This document shows positions 26,208 through 36,783 of a DNA stretch of 64,000 nucleotides, one piece after another. Source of the stretch: CAYFKJ01 sp964528595 (lineage in GTDB: Bacteria > Pseudomonadota > Alphaproteobacteria > UBA2966); the NCBI GenBank assembly GCA_964528595.1, contig CAZGTM010000002.1, positions 1-64,000 of the forward strand, written 5' to 3'. How positions within the stretch are numbered: position 1 is the stretch's first letter; every line of letters begins with the position of its first letter. The position numbers were made by a program, and so were the translations under genes. Below the pieces are notes generated by a model. That model saw only the letters and a program-made list of their open reading frames with translations. It searched no databases and had not been told where the DNA came from.

Positions 26208-27419
26208 CTATCCGCCCCGCCGAACCACCTCCGTGCCGTCGACGATGACGTCGCTGGGGTGCTGGACCACACGCTCGCCTGCCGCCAAGCCCTCCAATAC
26301 CTCGGCATATTCGCCGTTGGACCTGCCGATCTTGAGTGTCTGCAGCCGGGCCGCCTTGCCTTGGACCGTAAAGACCGCCCACTCGTCGCCCTCGCGGAAC
26401 AAAGCACTCATGGGCACCTTCAAAATGTTCTTGCCGCGCCAGATTACGATGCGGGTCTCGACGCGGAAACCGTGGCCAAGGCGCTGGTAGCGCACCGGCT
26501 GTTCGGCAAAGTCGATAAGTACGTTGACGCGTTGCTCCTCAATCCCCAGTGCCGAAATCTTGGTAAAGCCGGCGGGTTCGACGCGGCGCACCCGGCCCTT
26601 CAGCGTTTCACCGCCGCCCCAATCGTCGATCAGAACCTCATCGCCGAGTTGGACCTGTACGGCATCCGAGGACAACAGATCGACGACGATTTCGAGATTC
26701 TCGGGATCGCCCACCTCCAATAACGGTGCGCCGGCGGGCACGACGGCGGCACTTTCGATGACGACGCGCAGGATGTTGCCATTGATGGGGGCGTGGACGT
26801 TGACGCAGCAGGCGGTCCCGGTCCCGCCCTTTGACTTGTCGCTGTCGATCAGAGCCGCCTTGGCCATTTCCAGATCGAAATTTTTTACCCGCAGGGCCGC
26901 CCGGGCCGTCGAGACGGCAGCCTCCTTGGTACGCATATCCAATTCGGCCCGTTCAAGGTCGCGTTTCGAAATCGTGCCGCGTTTCACCAAAGCTTCGGCG
27001 CGGCGAAGTTCGGCCTTGGCGAAATCCAGTTCGGCCGTGTAGCGCTTGAGCTCGGCTTGCGCCAACGTCCGGGCGGCCTGGGCGGCCTTGATCCGGGCGT
27101 TGGCCTCGGCCGTCGACCGCACATCGAGGAAAATCGGGTCGCTGGGTTCGATGGCGGCCAGCACCGTGCGATTGGCCTCGACCGGCTCCCCAACCTTTTT
27201 GGTGATGCGTAACTTGCGGCCCGCCACAGGGGCCGACACCACGTAGATGTCCTTTACCCGCGTCTGGCCCTCACCGTCCAGGGTGACGGCCAGCGACCCC
27301 GTTTGAACCTCCGCTAGGTCGACGGCCAACGGCTGGGGCTGGAAAGAATAGGCTAACGCGGCAACCACGCCGAGCCCGATGGTGGTGTAGATAATTCGTC
27401 GCGGCCAGGGGGAAACCAT
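26208..27419 (-). CDS. HlyD/MacA-type periplasmic adaptor subunit
   Basis: A 403-residue membrane-fusion protein. It has one N-terminal membrane anchor (residues 9-25), then a lipoyl-like half (VSAPVAGRKLRI), a long coiled-coil hairpin about residues 100-185, the second lipoyl half (NVHAPINGNIL), and beta-barrel and membrane-proximal domains. A Cys pair (TACCVN) just before the second lipoyl half is unusual. It is the third gene of a unit with an FtsX-type permease and an ATPase, five bases after the permease, so it probably completes a MacAB-like exporter. Confidence 0.85.
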   Translation of the reverse strand: MVSPWPRRIIYTTIGLGVVAALAYSFQPQPLAVDLAEVQTGSLAVTLDGEGQTRVKDIYVVSAPVAGRKLRITKKVGEPVEANRTVLAAIEPSDPIFLDVRSTAEANARIKAAQAARTLAQAELKRYTAELDFAKAELRRAEALVKRGTISKRDLERAELDMRTKEAAVSTARAALRVKNFDLEMAKAALIDSDKSKGGTGTACCVNVHAPINGNILRVVIESAAVVPAGAPLLEVGDPENLEIVVDLLSSDAVQVQLGDEVLIDDWGGGETLKGRVRRVEPAGFTKISALGIEEQRVNVLIDFAEQPVRYQRLGHGFRVETRIVIWRGKNILKVPMSALFREGDEWAVFTVQGKAARLQTLKIGRSNGEYAEVLEGLAAGERVVQHPSDVIVDGTEVVRRGG

Positions 27420-27423
27420 GCGA

Positions 27424-29786
27424 CTACTCCCTCGTTTTCAAAACGGCGATAAGATCGAAACTGTCGATGCGGCGGCGCACGATAAGGCCGGACACGACCG
27501 ACGCCACGAGTACGGTGGTAATGGCCAGCGCGTAGGTTGCCGGTTCGATCACTAGCGGAAGGCGGAATAACTCGGTATCCAGGTTGGTCACGATCACGTG
27601 TGCCAGTCCAAAACCGATAAAACAGCCAAACGGCAGCGCTGCCAGCGTGAGGATAGCCAGTTCACCCAGCAGGATGTACGACACTTCGCCCCGGGTGAAG
27701 CCGAGCACCCTCAACGAAGCTAATTCCCGGCCCCGCTCGGACAGCGACACGCGGGCGCTGTTGTAGACGACGCCGACGGCGATCAGGCCGCCGAAAAGAA
27801 CGTAGAACGACATCATGATGTCGAGCGTTTCCGCCATCGTCTTGCGGAAGGTCGACAGGGCCGCGGTCTGCAACGTCACGCCGGCCACGGCGGGCGTATC
27901 CTTGAGCTGACGGTAAAGATCTTTCGCTCGGTTGGCGTCAACCTGAATGTAGGCGCCGGAGACCAGCCTCCCCTCTCCCATCAGCCGGTTGAGCGCCAAG
28001 CGATGCATGTAGGCCGGAGCGGCGATGTATTCCTCGATAATGGCCGTTACCGGAACCTCGACCACGGGGCGGCGGCCTTCGAGCGCTTCCACGGTCACGC
28101 GATCGCCGCGGCGGGCCCCGAGGAGTTCGGCCATCTTGGTGGACAGCACCAATCCCGTCTTCGGCAACGACACCGCCTCCAAGTCGATATCAAGCACACG
28201 GTTCATGACCGTGTTTTCGTCCAGCCCGGTGACCGAAGCGCGCTCACTGCGAATGCCGAGACGGAGCTTGGCGGCAACGGCGCGAAACGGTTCGGCCGCT
28301 ATCACGCCGGGGAGACTCCGGATTTCGTGGAGTGAGCGCGTGGTACGCGCTTCGTTGAAAACGACCGTGGCATCCTGGCGCTGACCATGATGGAAGAAGG
28401 TGTCCACCAGGTGTTCAACCGAATCGAAGAAGAACAGCGAGGCGATCAGGATCGCCACCGACAAGGAGATACCGAGCGTCGTCAATCCGGTGCGCAGCGG
28501 CCACCGTCCGATGTGGCGCAGGATCATCAACGTCGGCTGGCTCAGCCGCTGGGCCGCGCCGATGGCGGTGAGAATGCCGCGGCGGTATGTCGTTGGCGGG
28601 GCCGGCTGCATGGCCACTGCCGGCGGCATGTTGATGACCTTGCGGATAGCGCTCAAGGCGCCAAGGCCGGTCGCCAGCAAGCTGACGATCCCCGCCGCCG
28701 CAAATACCTTCAATTCGAGATGGAAGTAAAGCACGGGGAAGCGGAAGAAATCGGTGTAGATCTCGGTTACGGCCCGGCCGAACCAGGCGCCCGCAAGAAA
28801 CCCCATCGCAATACCGACAACCGTCACCAGCATGACCAGTTTGAGATAGAGGACCCCGACGGCGAAATCGGAGTAGCCGAAGGCCTTCAGGAGGCCGATC
28901 TGCTCGCGTTCGGTCGCGATGATCCGCGTGATCACGACGTTCAAGAGAAACGCCGCGACGCCCAGAAAAATCGGCGGCACGATACTGCCCATGCCCTTGA
29001 GCTGCTCCATCTCATTGGTGATGAAGGCATTGGAAATCTGATCCTCGCGCGGATAGGCGCCAACGCCGCCATACGGTCCCAATAAGCCGTCGAGCCGATC
29101 GATCACCGCGTCAACATTGGCCGAGCGCATCAGGGTCAGGGAGACGTCGTTGAAGGCCGCTTCCAAATCGTAGCTGGCCGCCATGGCCTCCCGCCCCATC
29201 CAAATGATGCCGAAACGCTCGTCGTCGGGCATCAGGGCGCCGGGGCCGATGGCGTAAATGTACTCCGGCGACAAGGCGATGCCGACGATATCGAGCTGAC
29301 GTTTGTGACCGTTGATGGTCGCAACGATATACCGGCCCGGCCGAAGCTTGTGAGCATCGGCGAAAGGCTCTCCCAGCACGATCTCGTCGGGTCGGTCCGG
29401 GTCCGGCAAACGACCTTGGCGCAGAACGATTTCGTTGAGCGCGGAACGCCCATGGCCGGGCAGCGAGATCAACTGCCCCATGATGGGCTCATCCATGCCT
29501 TCGACATCGAGCGTGGCGAATTTTACGATGCGCGTGTGAACGCGCTTCACGCCCTCGATCCGGGCGATGTCTTGGGCCAGGGGAGTCGGCGCGCGTTTAA
29601 GGCTGGCGAACACTTCCGCAAATCTTTGGCGCTCGTAGTAGGCATCGCGCGTCAACTGCAGGGAACTTAAGGTGCCGAACGACATGACAACGGTACTGAC
29701 GCCGCAGGCGATGACGACGGCGATTGCGATGGCTTGGCCCCTGATGTGCCAGAGGTCGCGGAACAGTTTGAGATCCAGGGCGCGCA

Positions 29787-29787
<1 letters not shown>
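27424..29787 (-). CDS. ABC transporter permease with two FtsX domains
   Basis: A 787-residue permease. It starts with a membrane helix at about residues 15-40 and a large periplasmic MacB-PCD-like domain, followed by FtsX helices at about 265-390. After a second N-terminal-type helix near 430-450 come another periplasmic domain and the final FtsX set at about 665-780. This duplicated layout (LolCE/MacB superfamily) is usual in lone-permease exporters, where the single chain supplies both halves. It shares one base with the ATPase gene upstream. The substrate is unknown; lipids, peptides or macrolide-like compounds are possible. Confidence 0.85.
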
Positions 29788-30515
<728 letters not shown>

Positions 30516-30703
30516 GGCGCGTCCCGCACAAGCATGCCGGTACTCTGGGTACAAGGGTGGATCCGCTTACCATCAAGCGCCTGCAACACCGGTACGACCT
30601 GACGTCTTTGCAAAGGAATGCTCCGCTCAACCCCTTAGTTTCGGGCGCACCCCATTGTGGCCGAGGCCGGGCGTGCGGCCAAGTGGCGAAGCCAACTATT
30701 GGA

Positions 30704-30720
30704 AGCGGCAAATTGCCGCT
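30704..30720 (-). terminator. Short hairpin after the P460-like gene
   Basis: A near-perfect inverted repeat (AGCGGCAA facing TTGCCGCT) lies directly after the stop of the P460-like gene on its strand. No T run follows, so it is a weak terminator candidate at most. The rest of the gap to the ABC ATPase shows no gene. Confidence 0.3.
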
Positions 30721-30721
30721 G

Positions 30722-31456
30722 TTATTTGACGCGGTATGATTTCGGCAGGAAAAAAAGGTGGTCTTGATTGGCTGCCACTCCGGCATGGCAAGTGCCGCAG
30801 TAATCGACGTTTTCGCTACCCTCGGCATTGGTCACACCGACCAGGCTGCCGTCGGGCAAGATCATGCTGTACCGCCAGTCACCGAATTCCGGCCGGAAAC
30901 CGACCTTCATCTTCTCCATCAGGAACAGCGGCCCGGCATAGCGGCGACCATCCTTGAGCACGGTGAAGCTGTCTTTGGCAATTACTGAACCTATGGGCAT
31001 TTTCACAATATTTTCATATTTTTCATATGTTTGTGCCATATTATTCGCGTAGTTGTTTAGGTACCTGTCGCCGTGCTGCGACGATTCGTACGGCGCGTTG
31101 TTATAGCGCTTCCACTTCTGGTACCGCTTGGCGTGCTTGTCACCGGACAGCGTGAAGGCGGCGGCCATTTTCCGCCGCAGCGACCGGTAGGCCTTCTCAG
31201 CCACATCAGGAGCCAGGCCATGGGCCGCATCTGGCGCCTTGATGTGGCCGCCCGCGCAGGGATTAAGCGGATTATTGGCGGCGCAAGGATTGGCCGCAGC
31301 ACAGGGGTTCACCGATTTCGCCGGATTTTTGGCAGCGCAGGGATTGGCTTTGGTCTCGGCAGTCGCCAGGTTTGCTCCGGCAAACGCAACGAACGCCGAA
31401 AGGACGAAACTACCAAGCGCGGTGGAAGTTTTCAGGTATCGTTGAAAAATTGGCAT
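30722..31456 (-). CDS. Cytochrome P460-like c-type protein with NPC repeats
   Basis: A 244-residue exported protein with a signal peptide to about residue 33 (NLATA). A low-complexity region follows with four Asn-Pro-Cys units (Cys40, 52, 59, 67) in NPCAA/NPCAG contexts. The second half resembles cytochrome P460/cytochrome c'-beta: GSVIAKDSF, LFLMEKMKVGF, GDWRYSMI and a C-terminal CGTCH haem site near residue 220. P460 enzymes oxidise hydroxylamine; c'-beta binds NO or CO. The cross-linking Lys cannot be assigned by eye. It precedes the ABC exporter but is separated by 206 bases with no clear gene. Confidence 0.7.
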   Translation of the reverse strand: MPIFQRYLKTSTALGSFVLSAFVAFAGANLATAETKANPCAAKNPAKSVNPCAAANPCAANNPLNPCAGGHIKAPDAAHGLAPDVAEKAYRSLRRKMAAAFTLSGDKHAKRYQKWKRYNNAPYESSQHGDRYLNNYANNMAQTYEKYENIVKMPIGSVIAKDSFTVLKDGRRYAGPLFLMEKMKVGFRPEFGDWRYSMILPDGSLVGVTNAEGSENVDYCGTCHAGVAANQDHLFFLPKSYRVK

Positions 31457-31582
31457 CCGAGACCTCTCACATACGATACAGCTGGTCTTTCCTCTCTTTT
31501 AGAATTGGGGAAATTGCCCTAGCCCAGCCAGTCAACCTTGCTCACTCTTGCGTGAGTCGGTTGCATTGGGCAATGTGCCGCC

Positions 31583-32746
31583 ATGACAGTCACGGCCCTC
31601 ATCGTCGCAGCCGGACGCGGCGCCCGTTTCGGCGCCGATAACCCGAAGCAATACGCCGTCGTAGGCGGCCGCTCGATCCTCAACCGGACCGTCGGACTGT
31701 TCGCCTGCCATGGTGACGTCGACGCTGTCCGCGTCGTGATCCACCCGGATGACCGCCAGCTTTACGATGCGGCGGTGGCAGATTTTGATCTCATGGAGCC
31801 CGTCAACGGCGGGGCCAGCCGGCAACAGAGCGTGCGCTTGGGCCTGGAAAGCCTGGCCGACGCGCCGCCCGACAAGGTTCTGATCCACGATGCCGCCCGC
31901 CCCTTTGCCGGCCGCGACGGCATTTCCCAAGTGATCGACGCCCTGGATGAGGCGCCCGGCGCCATCCTGGGGCTGCCTGTGGTGGATACATTGAAGCGTC
32001 AAACGGACGCCGCCACCGTTTCGGCAACCGTGACCCGCGACGGACTGTGGCGGGCACAGACGCCGCAAGGCTTCCGTTTCGCCGATATCCTGGCGGCTCA
32101 TCGTGACGTGGTGGGCCAAGACCTTACCGATGACGCCGCCGTGGCGGAATCCGCCGGGCTTGTGGTCGCCTTGATCGCCGGTTTGGAGGATAACCTCAAG
32201 ATCACGACGCAAGCCGATTTGGCGCGGGCAGAACGCATGATTCGAGCGCAATTGAGCGACATCCGGACCGGCCAGGGCTTCGACGCTCACCGTTTTGCAG
32301 CCGACGCCCCCGAAGACGGCACGATCAAACTGGGGGGCATCGCCATCAGCCACGACCGTGCGCTTGCGGGCCATTCCGACGCCGACGTGGCGCTCCATGC
32401 CGTGACGGATGCCCTCTTGGGCGCGATCGGCGACCGCGACATCGGCCATCATTTCCCGCCTTCGGACGAGAAATGGCAGGGTGCGTCATCCGACCAATTC
32501 GCCGGGTTCGCCGCGCGCCAGATCACAGAACGCGGCGGCCTCATCGCTCACGTCGATCTGACACTCATCTGCGAACGCCCCAAGATCGGTCCGCACCGCG
32601 ACGCCATGCGTCAACGTGTTGCAGAGATTCTGGCCATCCCGCTGGAACGGGTGAGCATCAAGGCCACGACCACTGAAAAGATGGGTTTCACCGGCCGCGG
32701 CGAAGGTATCGCGGCGCAGGCCGTCGCGACCGTGCGGTTGCCGTAG
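31583..32746 (+). CDS. ispDF: Bifunctional IspD/IspF, MEP isoprenoid pathway
   Basis: A 387-residue fusion. The first ~225 residues are IspD (2-C-methyl-D-erythritol 4-phosphate cytidylyltransferase) with LIVAAGRGARFG, PKQY and HDAARPF. From about residue 228 it is IspF (cyclodiphosphate synthase) with GQGFDAHRF, LGGIAISHDRALAGHSDADVALHA, and KATTTEKMGFTGRGEGI. The fusion is common in alpha- and epsilonproteobacteria. In relatives it usually sits next to dusB-ntrBC; here it is separated and faces away from dusB. Confidence 0.97.
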   Translation: MTVTALIVAAGRGARFGADNPKQYAVVGGRSILNRTVGLFACHGDVDAVRVVIHPDDRQLYDAAVADFDLMEPVNGGASRQQSVRLGLESLADAPPDKVLIHDAARPFAGRDGISQVIDALDEAPGAILGLPVVDTLKRQTDAATVSATVTRDGLWRAQTPQGFRFADILAAHRDVVGQDLTDDAAVAESAGLVVALIAGLEDNLKITTQADLARAERMIRAQLSDIRTGQGFDAHRFAADAPEDGTIKLGGIAISHDRALAGHSDADVALHAVTDALLGAIGDRDIGHHFPPSDEKWQGASSDQFAGFAARQITERGGLIAHVDLTLICERPKIGPHRDAMRQRVAEILAIPLERVSIKATTTEKMGFTGRGEGIAAQAVATVRLP

Positions 32747-32761
32747 GTGCTGATCGTTTGG

Positions 32762-33166
32762 TCAGTCCGGCTCGGCCGGCCGTGGGCTCAAGCCGAGCCA
32801 GGATTCAGCTTCCGCCTGATCGGTAAAGACTTCGTACTGGGGCATATTCGGATCATGGTCGCTGTAGGCGACCAGCAATTTGCCCAGCATGATGTTGCCT
32901 TCGGAGGTAACCAAAAGCGCCGCCCGCGAGGCGCCCCTCGGTGTTTCGGAGTTCTGCATCCTTTCGGCCAATACTTTGAAGCCTTCGGCGGTCACCTTCA
33001 TTTCCGTCACCGACCGGGCGTCGGTTAGCGTCGGCATGCCCACCTCAAGATCCGAATCGGCGTTCAGCCGGGCGATGCAGTCGATCATTTCCTCGTTGGT
33101 GAGGGTGCCCGAGGCCGTAAAAAGCACCATTTTTCGGTCGAGATCGATCTGATAGCTCATCGGCAT
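32762..33166 (-). CDS. SpoIIAA/STAS-like small protein
   Basis: A 134-residue protein with the beta-alpha pattern of the SpoIIAA-like (SEC14/STAS) family: an N-terminal strand DRKMVLFTASGTLTNEEM, a strand LTDARSVTEM, a middle strand RAALLVTSE, and a C-terminal helix EVFTDQAEAESWLG. Proteins of this kind are small cytoplasmic binding or regulatory modules without known partners. A GC-rich 8-bp stem (32769-32776 with 32792-32799) in its last codons may terminate the convergent ispDF transcript. Confidence 0.6.
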   Translation of the reverse strand: MPMSYQIDLDRKMVLFTASGTLTNEEMIDCIARLNADSDLEVGMPTLTDARSVTEMKVTAEGFKVLAERMQNSETPRGASRAALLVTSEGNIMLGKLLVAYSDHDPNMPQYEVFTDQAEAESWLGLSPRPAEPD

Positions 33167-33281
33167 GGATATTGGTCTCAGGCAAAATGAACAAAATATA
33201 ACTTCGCGAAATTCGCTTCTCGAATAATTTTGTAACGAATTTTCACTATCGCCACAATCGCCCGACGGTCCAAAAGATCAA

Positions 33282-33890
33282 TTATTCCGGCGTTGGCATC
33301 GTATCCTGCATTGATGGCCGAACCGCGAAACGTTCAAACCAGGCGGCAAGCGCCGGCCGTCCGACGCGCCATTTGCCCTCGGGCCAACGCCGGTCCGCAT
33401 AGGCCAGCGAGCAGCCGATGGTCAGGCTCCCCAGGTCGATTTCATCCGTTACGTGACCGGCTTTGAACTCACCCTCCATGGCATCGAAGGCGCGCCACGC
33501 TTCATCTTCCTTCTTGGAGATCCAGTTCGGCGACTGCTCACCGGCCGGCCGGCGCATTTCGTTGAATCTGAGGTTGAGGGCATCGATAACGCCGTGACCG
33601 AGTGCGTGATTGCGCAGGACCAACCACCGCGCCGCGCCGGGCGGCGGGAGCAGGCTGCTTCCCGAAATATGGTTCAGATATTCCATGATCACCCATGAAT
33701 CGAACAGCACCGTGCCATCGTCGGTGATCAAGGTCGGAATTTGACCCAGAGGATTGTCGGCATGCACATCCTCGATGACGGTCTGGGCCGTCGTCGTTAA
33801 AAGTTCAAGCTCGCCCAGCAGGCAACACTCGTGGGCCACCAGCATGACTTTGTGGACGTAGGGCGAACTCTGAGCGTAGTGCAGCTTCAT
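33282..33890 (-). CDS. Glutathione S-transferase family protein
   Basis: A 202-residue protein. The N-terminal thioredoxin-like domain (MKLHYAQSSPYVHKVMLVAHE) has a Ser/Ser-Pro in the position that contacts the thiol. It is followed by the cis-Pro region NPLGQIPTLITDDG and DSWVIMEYL, which bind glutathione, then an all-helical C-terminal domain. The substrate is unknown. AAAGGA stands upstream of the ATG. It is 42 bases downstream of the TauD-like gene on the same strand, so the two may be cotranscribed. Confidence 0.88.
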   Translation of the reverse strand: MKLHYAQSSPYVHKVMLVAHECCLLGELELLTTTAQTVIEDVHADNPLGQIPTLITDDGTVLFDSWVIMEYLNHISGSSLLPPPGAARWLVLRNHALGHGVIDALNLRFNEMRRPAGEQSPNWISKKEDEAWRAFDAMEGEFKAGHVTDEIDLGSLTIGCSLAYADRRWPEGKWRVGRPALAAWFERFAVRPSMQDTMPTPE

Positions 33891-33932
33891 TAGCAATCCT
33901 TTATCTATCGCCCGAACCGGCCGTTGGTCTCG

Positions 33933-34790
33933 CTATCGGGGCGGATCACCGTCGATGGTGACGCGGTGCAGCTCGCGGCGATGGCCGTGGTAGTCGTTCA
34001 GGGGATAATGCAGCGTGCAGCGGTTGTCCCAGATGGCCAGCGTCCCCGCCGTCCAGCGGAAGCGGCAGGTAAACTCCTCCCGGATGGCGTGGCCGTAGAG
34101 GAAATCCAGGATGGGTTCGCTCTCCTCGGCCGTCATGCCGTCGAAGCGGACCGCGTGGGCCTCGCTGACATAGAGCGACTTGCGGCCCGTTTCGGGATGG
34201 GTCCGGACCGCGGGATGGACGGCTTCACGGACCTCCATCTGATCGGCGTCGCGGCCTGTCATGGCGCCGTCCTCGAGATGGTCCATGCGCAGCGTATCTT
34301 TGTTCTTGGCGGCGCTGTTGACGACGCCGAGACCGCCCAGCAACGCCTTCATGCCGTCGGATAGCGCGTCGTAGGCCGCATACATGTTGGCCCACATGGT
34401 ATCGCCGCCGACCGGCGGGACCTCCACGGCATAGAGCGCCGAGCCCAGCGATGGGGCCTCCAGGTAAGTCGTGTCGGTGTGCCAGATACCGCCGAAATTG
34501 GTGGTCTGGTGCGGTTCCTTGATGATGGCGATGACGTCGGGATGGCCTTCAAGCGCTTCGGCGAAGGGATAATTGCCGATCGGCCCGAAGCGCGCGGCGA
34601 ATTCGACCTCGTTGCCCGGGGTCAGTTGCTGATCGCGAAAGAACAGGACCTGGTGATCGAGGAACGCCTGTTTGATTTCCCCCCAGACCGCGGCGTCGAT
34701 AACGGAGGCCAGGTCAACGCCCGCCACCTCGGCTCCAAGCGCCGGCGCCAGCGGCGTAACTTCTATGTGCTCAAAGTTCTTATTCGTCAT
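33933..34790 (-). CDS. TauD/TfdA-family Fe(II)/2-oxoglutarate dioxygenase
   Basis: A 285-residue enzyme with the H-x-D iron motif in IWHTDTTYLEAP, the distal His in the C-terminal TLAIWDNRCTLHYPLNDYHG region, and a 2-oxoglutarate-binding Arg in HRRELHRVTI. Family members hydroxylate sulfonates such as taurine, phenoxyacetates or other small acids. No sulfonate transporter is nearby, so the substrate is open. The ATG at MTNKNF has AAGGG upstream; the frame stays open 46 codons further. It is divergent from the DyP peroxidase gene. Confidence 0.87.
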   Translation of the reverse strand: MTNKNFEHIEVTPLAPALGAEVAGVDLASVIDAAVWGEIKQAFLDHQVLFFRDQQLTPGNEVEFAARFGPIGNYPFAEALEGHPDVIAIIKEPHQTTNFGGIWHTDTTYLEAPSLGSALYAVEVPPVGGDTMWANMYAAYDALSDGMKALLGGLGVVNSAAKNKDTLRMDHLEDGAMTGRDADQMEVREAVHPAVRTHPETGRKSLYVSEAHAVRFDGMTAEESEPILDFLYGHAIREEFTCRFRWTAGTLAIWDNRCTLHYPLNDYHGHRRELHRVTIDGDPPR

Positions 34791-34862
34791 CAGAGGCAAA
34801 CCCTTCGCCATTATCTTGCGCATCTCTTTGAGCTTCCGCAATATGGCTGATACGGCAGAACA

Positions 34863-35759
34863 ATGGAATCCGAGGGCATGCAGTCTCCACAGAAGGGCAT
34901 TTTCGACGAAGGTGGCAAGTTTCACCACTATCTCGAATACAGCGTCAATGGCGCCGGCGATGTGTCGGATGTCCGCTCAGCGCTTGCGGCAGTTATTCGA
35001 GATGAGAATTATCAGGCGCCAAAAGCGGTCGTCGCCTTCGGCGCCGATTTATGGGGAAATCTAACGAGTGAAGCTGCGCCGGCGGGTCTGCGTGCATTCG
35101 AAACCCTCGGGGCGGCGCCGTCGACGCAGCGCGACATCTGGATTTGGCTGCAGGGGGACCGGCCCGACCTCAACCTCGATGCCGCCATGGCGGTGCACCG
35201 CCACGTTGGGGCCGATGCATCGCTGGACCTTGAACTCACCGGTTTCAGCTATCACGAAAATCGCGACCTGATCGGCTTTGTCGACGGCACGGCGAACCCC
35301 AAGGACCATGAGGCCAAGGAAGCGGCGGCGCTCATACCCAACGGCGACGGCGGCGCGTTTGTTCTAACGCAGAAATGGGTGCACGACCTGGATGCTTTCA
35401 ACGCCTTGGCGGTTCCGGAACAGGAAGCCGTGGTGGGGCGGACCAAAGTGGACGATGTCGAACTGGAGGGTGATGACATGCCGGCCACCTCACACGTCAG
35501 CCGCACGGATGTGAGCGAAGACGGGGTCGGCCTCAAAATCTATCGGCGCAGCTCGCCTTTCGGCACGGTCGCGGAAAACGGTCTCTATTTCGTCGCCTTT
35601 GCCTGTGACATACACCGCTTCGACGTCCAGTTGCGGCGCATGTTCGGCCTGACCGAGGACGGTTTGCGCGACCAGCTAACCGAGTTCTCCAGCGCCGTCA
35701 CCGGCGCCTACTGGTACGCACCCGGAGAGGCCGAACTCCGCAGCGCGTTGGGCCTTTGA
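34863..35759 (+). CDS. Dye-decolourising (DyP-type) peroxidase
   Basis: A 298-residue haem peroxidase of the short bacterial DyP class. It contains the family signature GFVDGTANP, with the catalytic Asp near residue 141, a conserved distal Arg and proximal His in the C-terminal half, and a ferredoxin-like layout. No signal peptide or Tat motif is visible, so it should be cytoplasmic. It is divergently arranged with the TauD-type gene and ends four bases before pgpA. Confidence 0.92.
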   Translation: MESEGMQSPQKGIFDEGGKFHHYLEYSVNGAGDVSDVRSALAAVIRDENYQAPKAVVAFGADLWGNLTSEAAPAGLRAFETLGAAPSTQRDIWIWLQGDRPDLNLDAAMAVHRHVGADASLDLELTGFSYHENRDLIGFVDGTANPKDHEAKEAAALIPNGDGGAFVLTQKWVHDLDAFNALAVPEQEAVVGRTKVDDVELEGDDMPATSHVSRTDVSEDGVGLKIYRRSSPFGTVAENGLYFVAFACDIHRFDVQLRRMFGLTEDGLRDQLTEFSSAVTGAYWYAPGEAELRSALGL

Positions 35760-35763
35760 CGTC

Positions 35764-36261
35764 GTGCCCATAATTACCCCCCTTCCCGGCGGTTTACGCC
35801 TTTGGCAGCCGGCGCCGCTGCTGGCGACCTGGTTCGGATCTGGGCTTTTACCCAAAAGCCCCGGTACCTGGGGCTCGTTGGCCGCCCTGCCCTTCGCCTG
35901 GGTCATCCAGACGTATGGGGGTAGTCTTGGACTAGTCGCTGCCGCTGCCCTTGCCTTCGCCATCGGTTGCTGGGCCAGCGGCATTTACATCGCGGCGGAT
36001 GGGCATGGCGATCCCGGCGCGATCGTCATTGACGAGGTCGCGGGTCAATGGCTGACCCTGGCCGTGGCGCCCCTGAGCCTGAAAGCGTATGCCGTCGGTT
36101 TCGTGCTGTTCCGACTGTTCGACATCATCAAGCCCTGGCCTATCTCGGCTTTGGAGCGCGCCGCGCCGGGCGCCTTCGGCGTCATGATCGACGACATCGC
36201 CGCCGCCGTGTTCGCCGCCGTCCTGTTGATCGCCATCCATGCCTATGTCCCGCTGATTTAG
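35764..36261 (+). CDS. pgpA: Phosphatidylglycerophosphatase A
   Basis: A 165-residue membrane protein that dephosphorylates phosphatidylglycerol phosphate. The family motifs LLPKSPGTWGSL near residue 30 and IVIDEVAGQW near residue 88 are present, with three to four hydrophobic helices. The start is a GTG. In the conserved alphaproteobacterial order pgpA follows ispDF; here four accessory genes intervene. cinA begins 12 bases downstream. Confidence 0.93.
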   Translation: MPIITPLPGGLRLWQPAPLLATWFGSGLLPKSPGTWGSLAALPFAWVIQTYGGSLGLVAAAALAFAIGCWASGIYIAADGHGDPGAIVIDEVAGQWLTLAVAPLSLKAYAVGFVLFRLFDIIKPWPISALERAAPGAFGVMIDDIAAAVFAAVLLIAIHAYVPLI

Positions 36262-36273
36262 GAACGTTTCGCT

Positions 36274-36783
36274 ATGTTTTCCGCTGAAATTACTTCGCGT
36301 GCCCAAAACGTGATCGACGAATGCACCCGGCGCGGCATCCGTCTGGCGCTGGCCGAATCCTGCACCGGCGGATTGATATCGGCGGCCCTGATCAACATTC
36401 CCGGCGCTTCCAACGTCGTCGACCGGGGTCTTGTGACCTACGCCAACGCAGCCAAGATGGACTTGCTGGGCGTGCCGGCGGACGTTTTGGACCAACACGG
36501 CGCGGTCAGCGAGGAGGCGGCCCTGGCCATGGCCAAAGGGGCTTTGAGTGCGAAGAATGTCCAAGCGGCGGTGGCCGTCACGGGCATCGCCGGCCCCGCC
36601 GGCGGAACGCCGGAAAAACCGGTGGGGCGTGTGCACATCGCGGCGGCCCGCGAGGGTTTCCCCGTCCGTCACCGGAAATGCGACTTCGGCGACATCGGAC
36701 GCGACGCCATCCGTTTCGACACCGTCTCTGCCGCACTCGACATGCTGCATGACCTGGTGTGCGCAGGTGCGGGTGGAGACTGA
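36274..36783 (+). CDS. CinA C-terminal-type nicotinamide-nucleotide amidohydrolase (PncC)
   Basis: A 169-residue protein matching the stand-alone C-terminal CinA domain. It has LALAESCTGGLISAAL near residue 20, NVVDRGLVTYAN, and the GIAGPAGGTPEKPVG loop. E. coli PncC deamidates nicotinamide mononucleotide to recycle NAD. The N-terminal MoaB-like domain of full CinA is absent, as is usual for this gene. Its 3' end overlaps the probable start of the CPBP gene by 11 bases. Confidence 0.93.
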   Translation: MFSAEITSRAQNVIDECTRRGIRLALAESCTGGLISAALINIPGASNVVDRGLVTYANAAKMDLLGVPADVLDQHGAVSEEAALAMAKGALSAKNVQAAVAVTGIAGPAGGTPEKPVGRVHIAAAREGFPVRHRKCDFGDIGRDAIRFDTVSAALDMLHDLVCAGAGGD

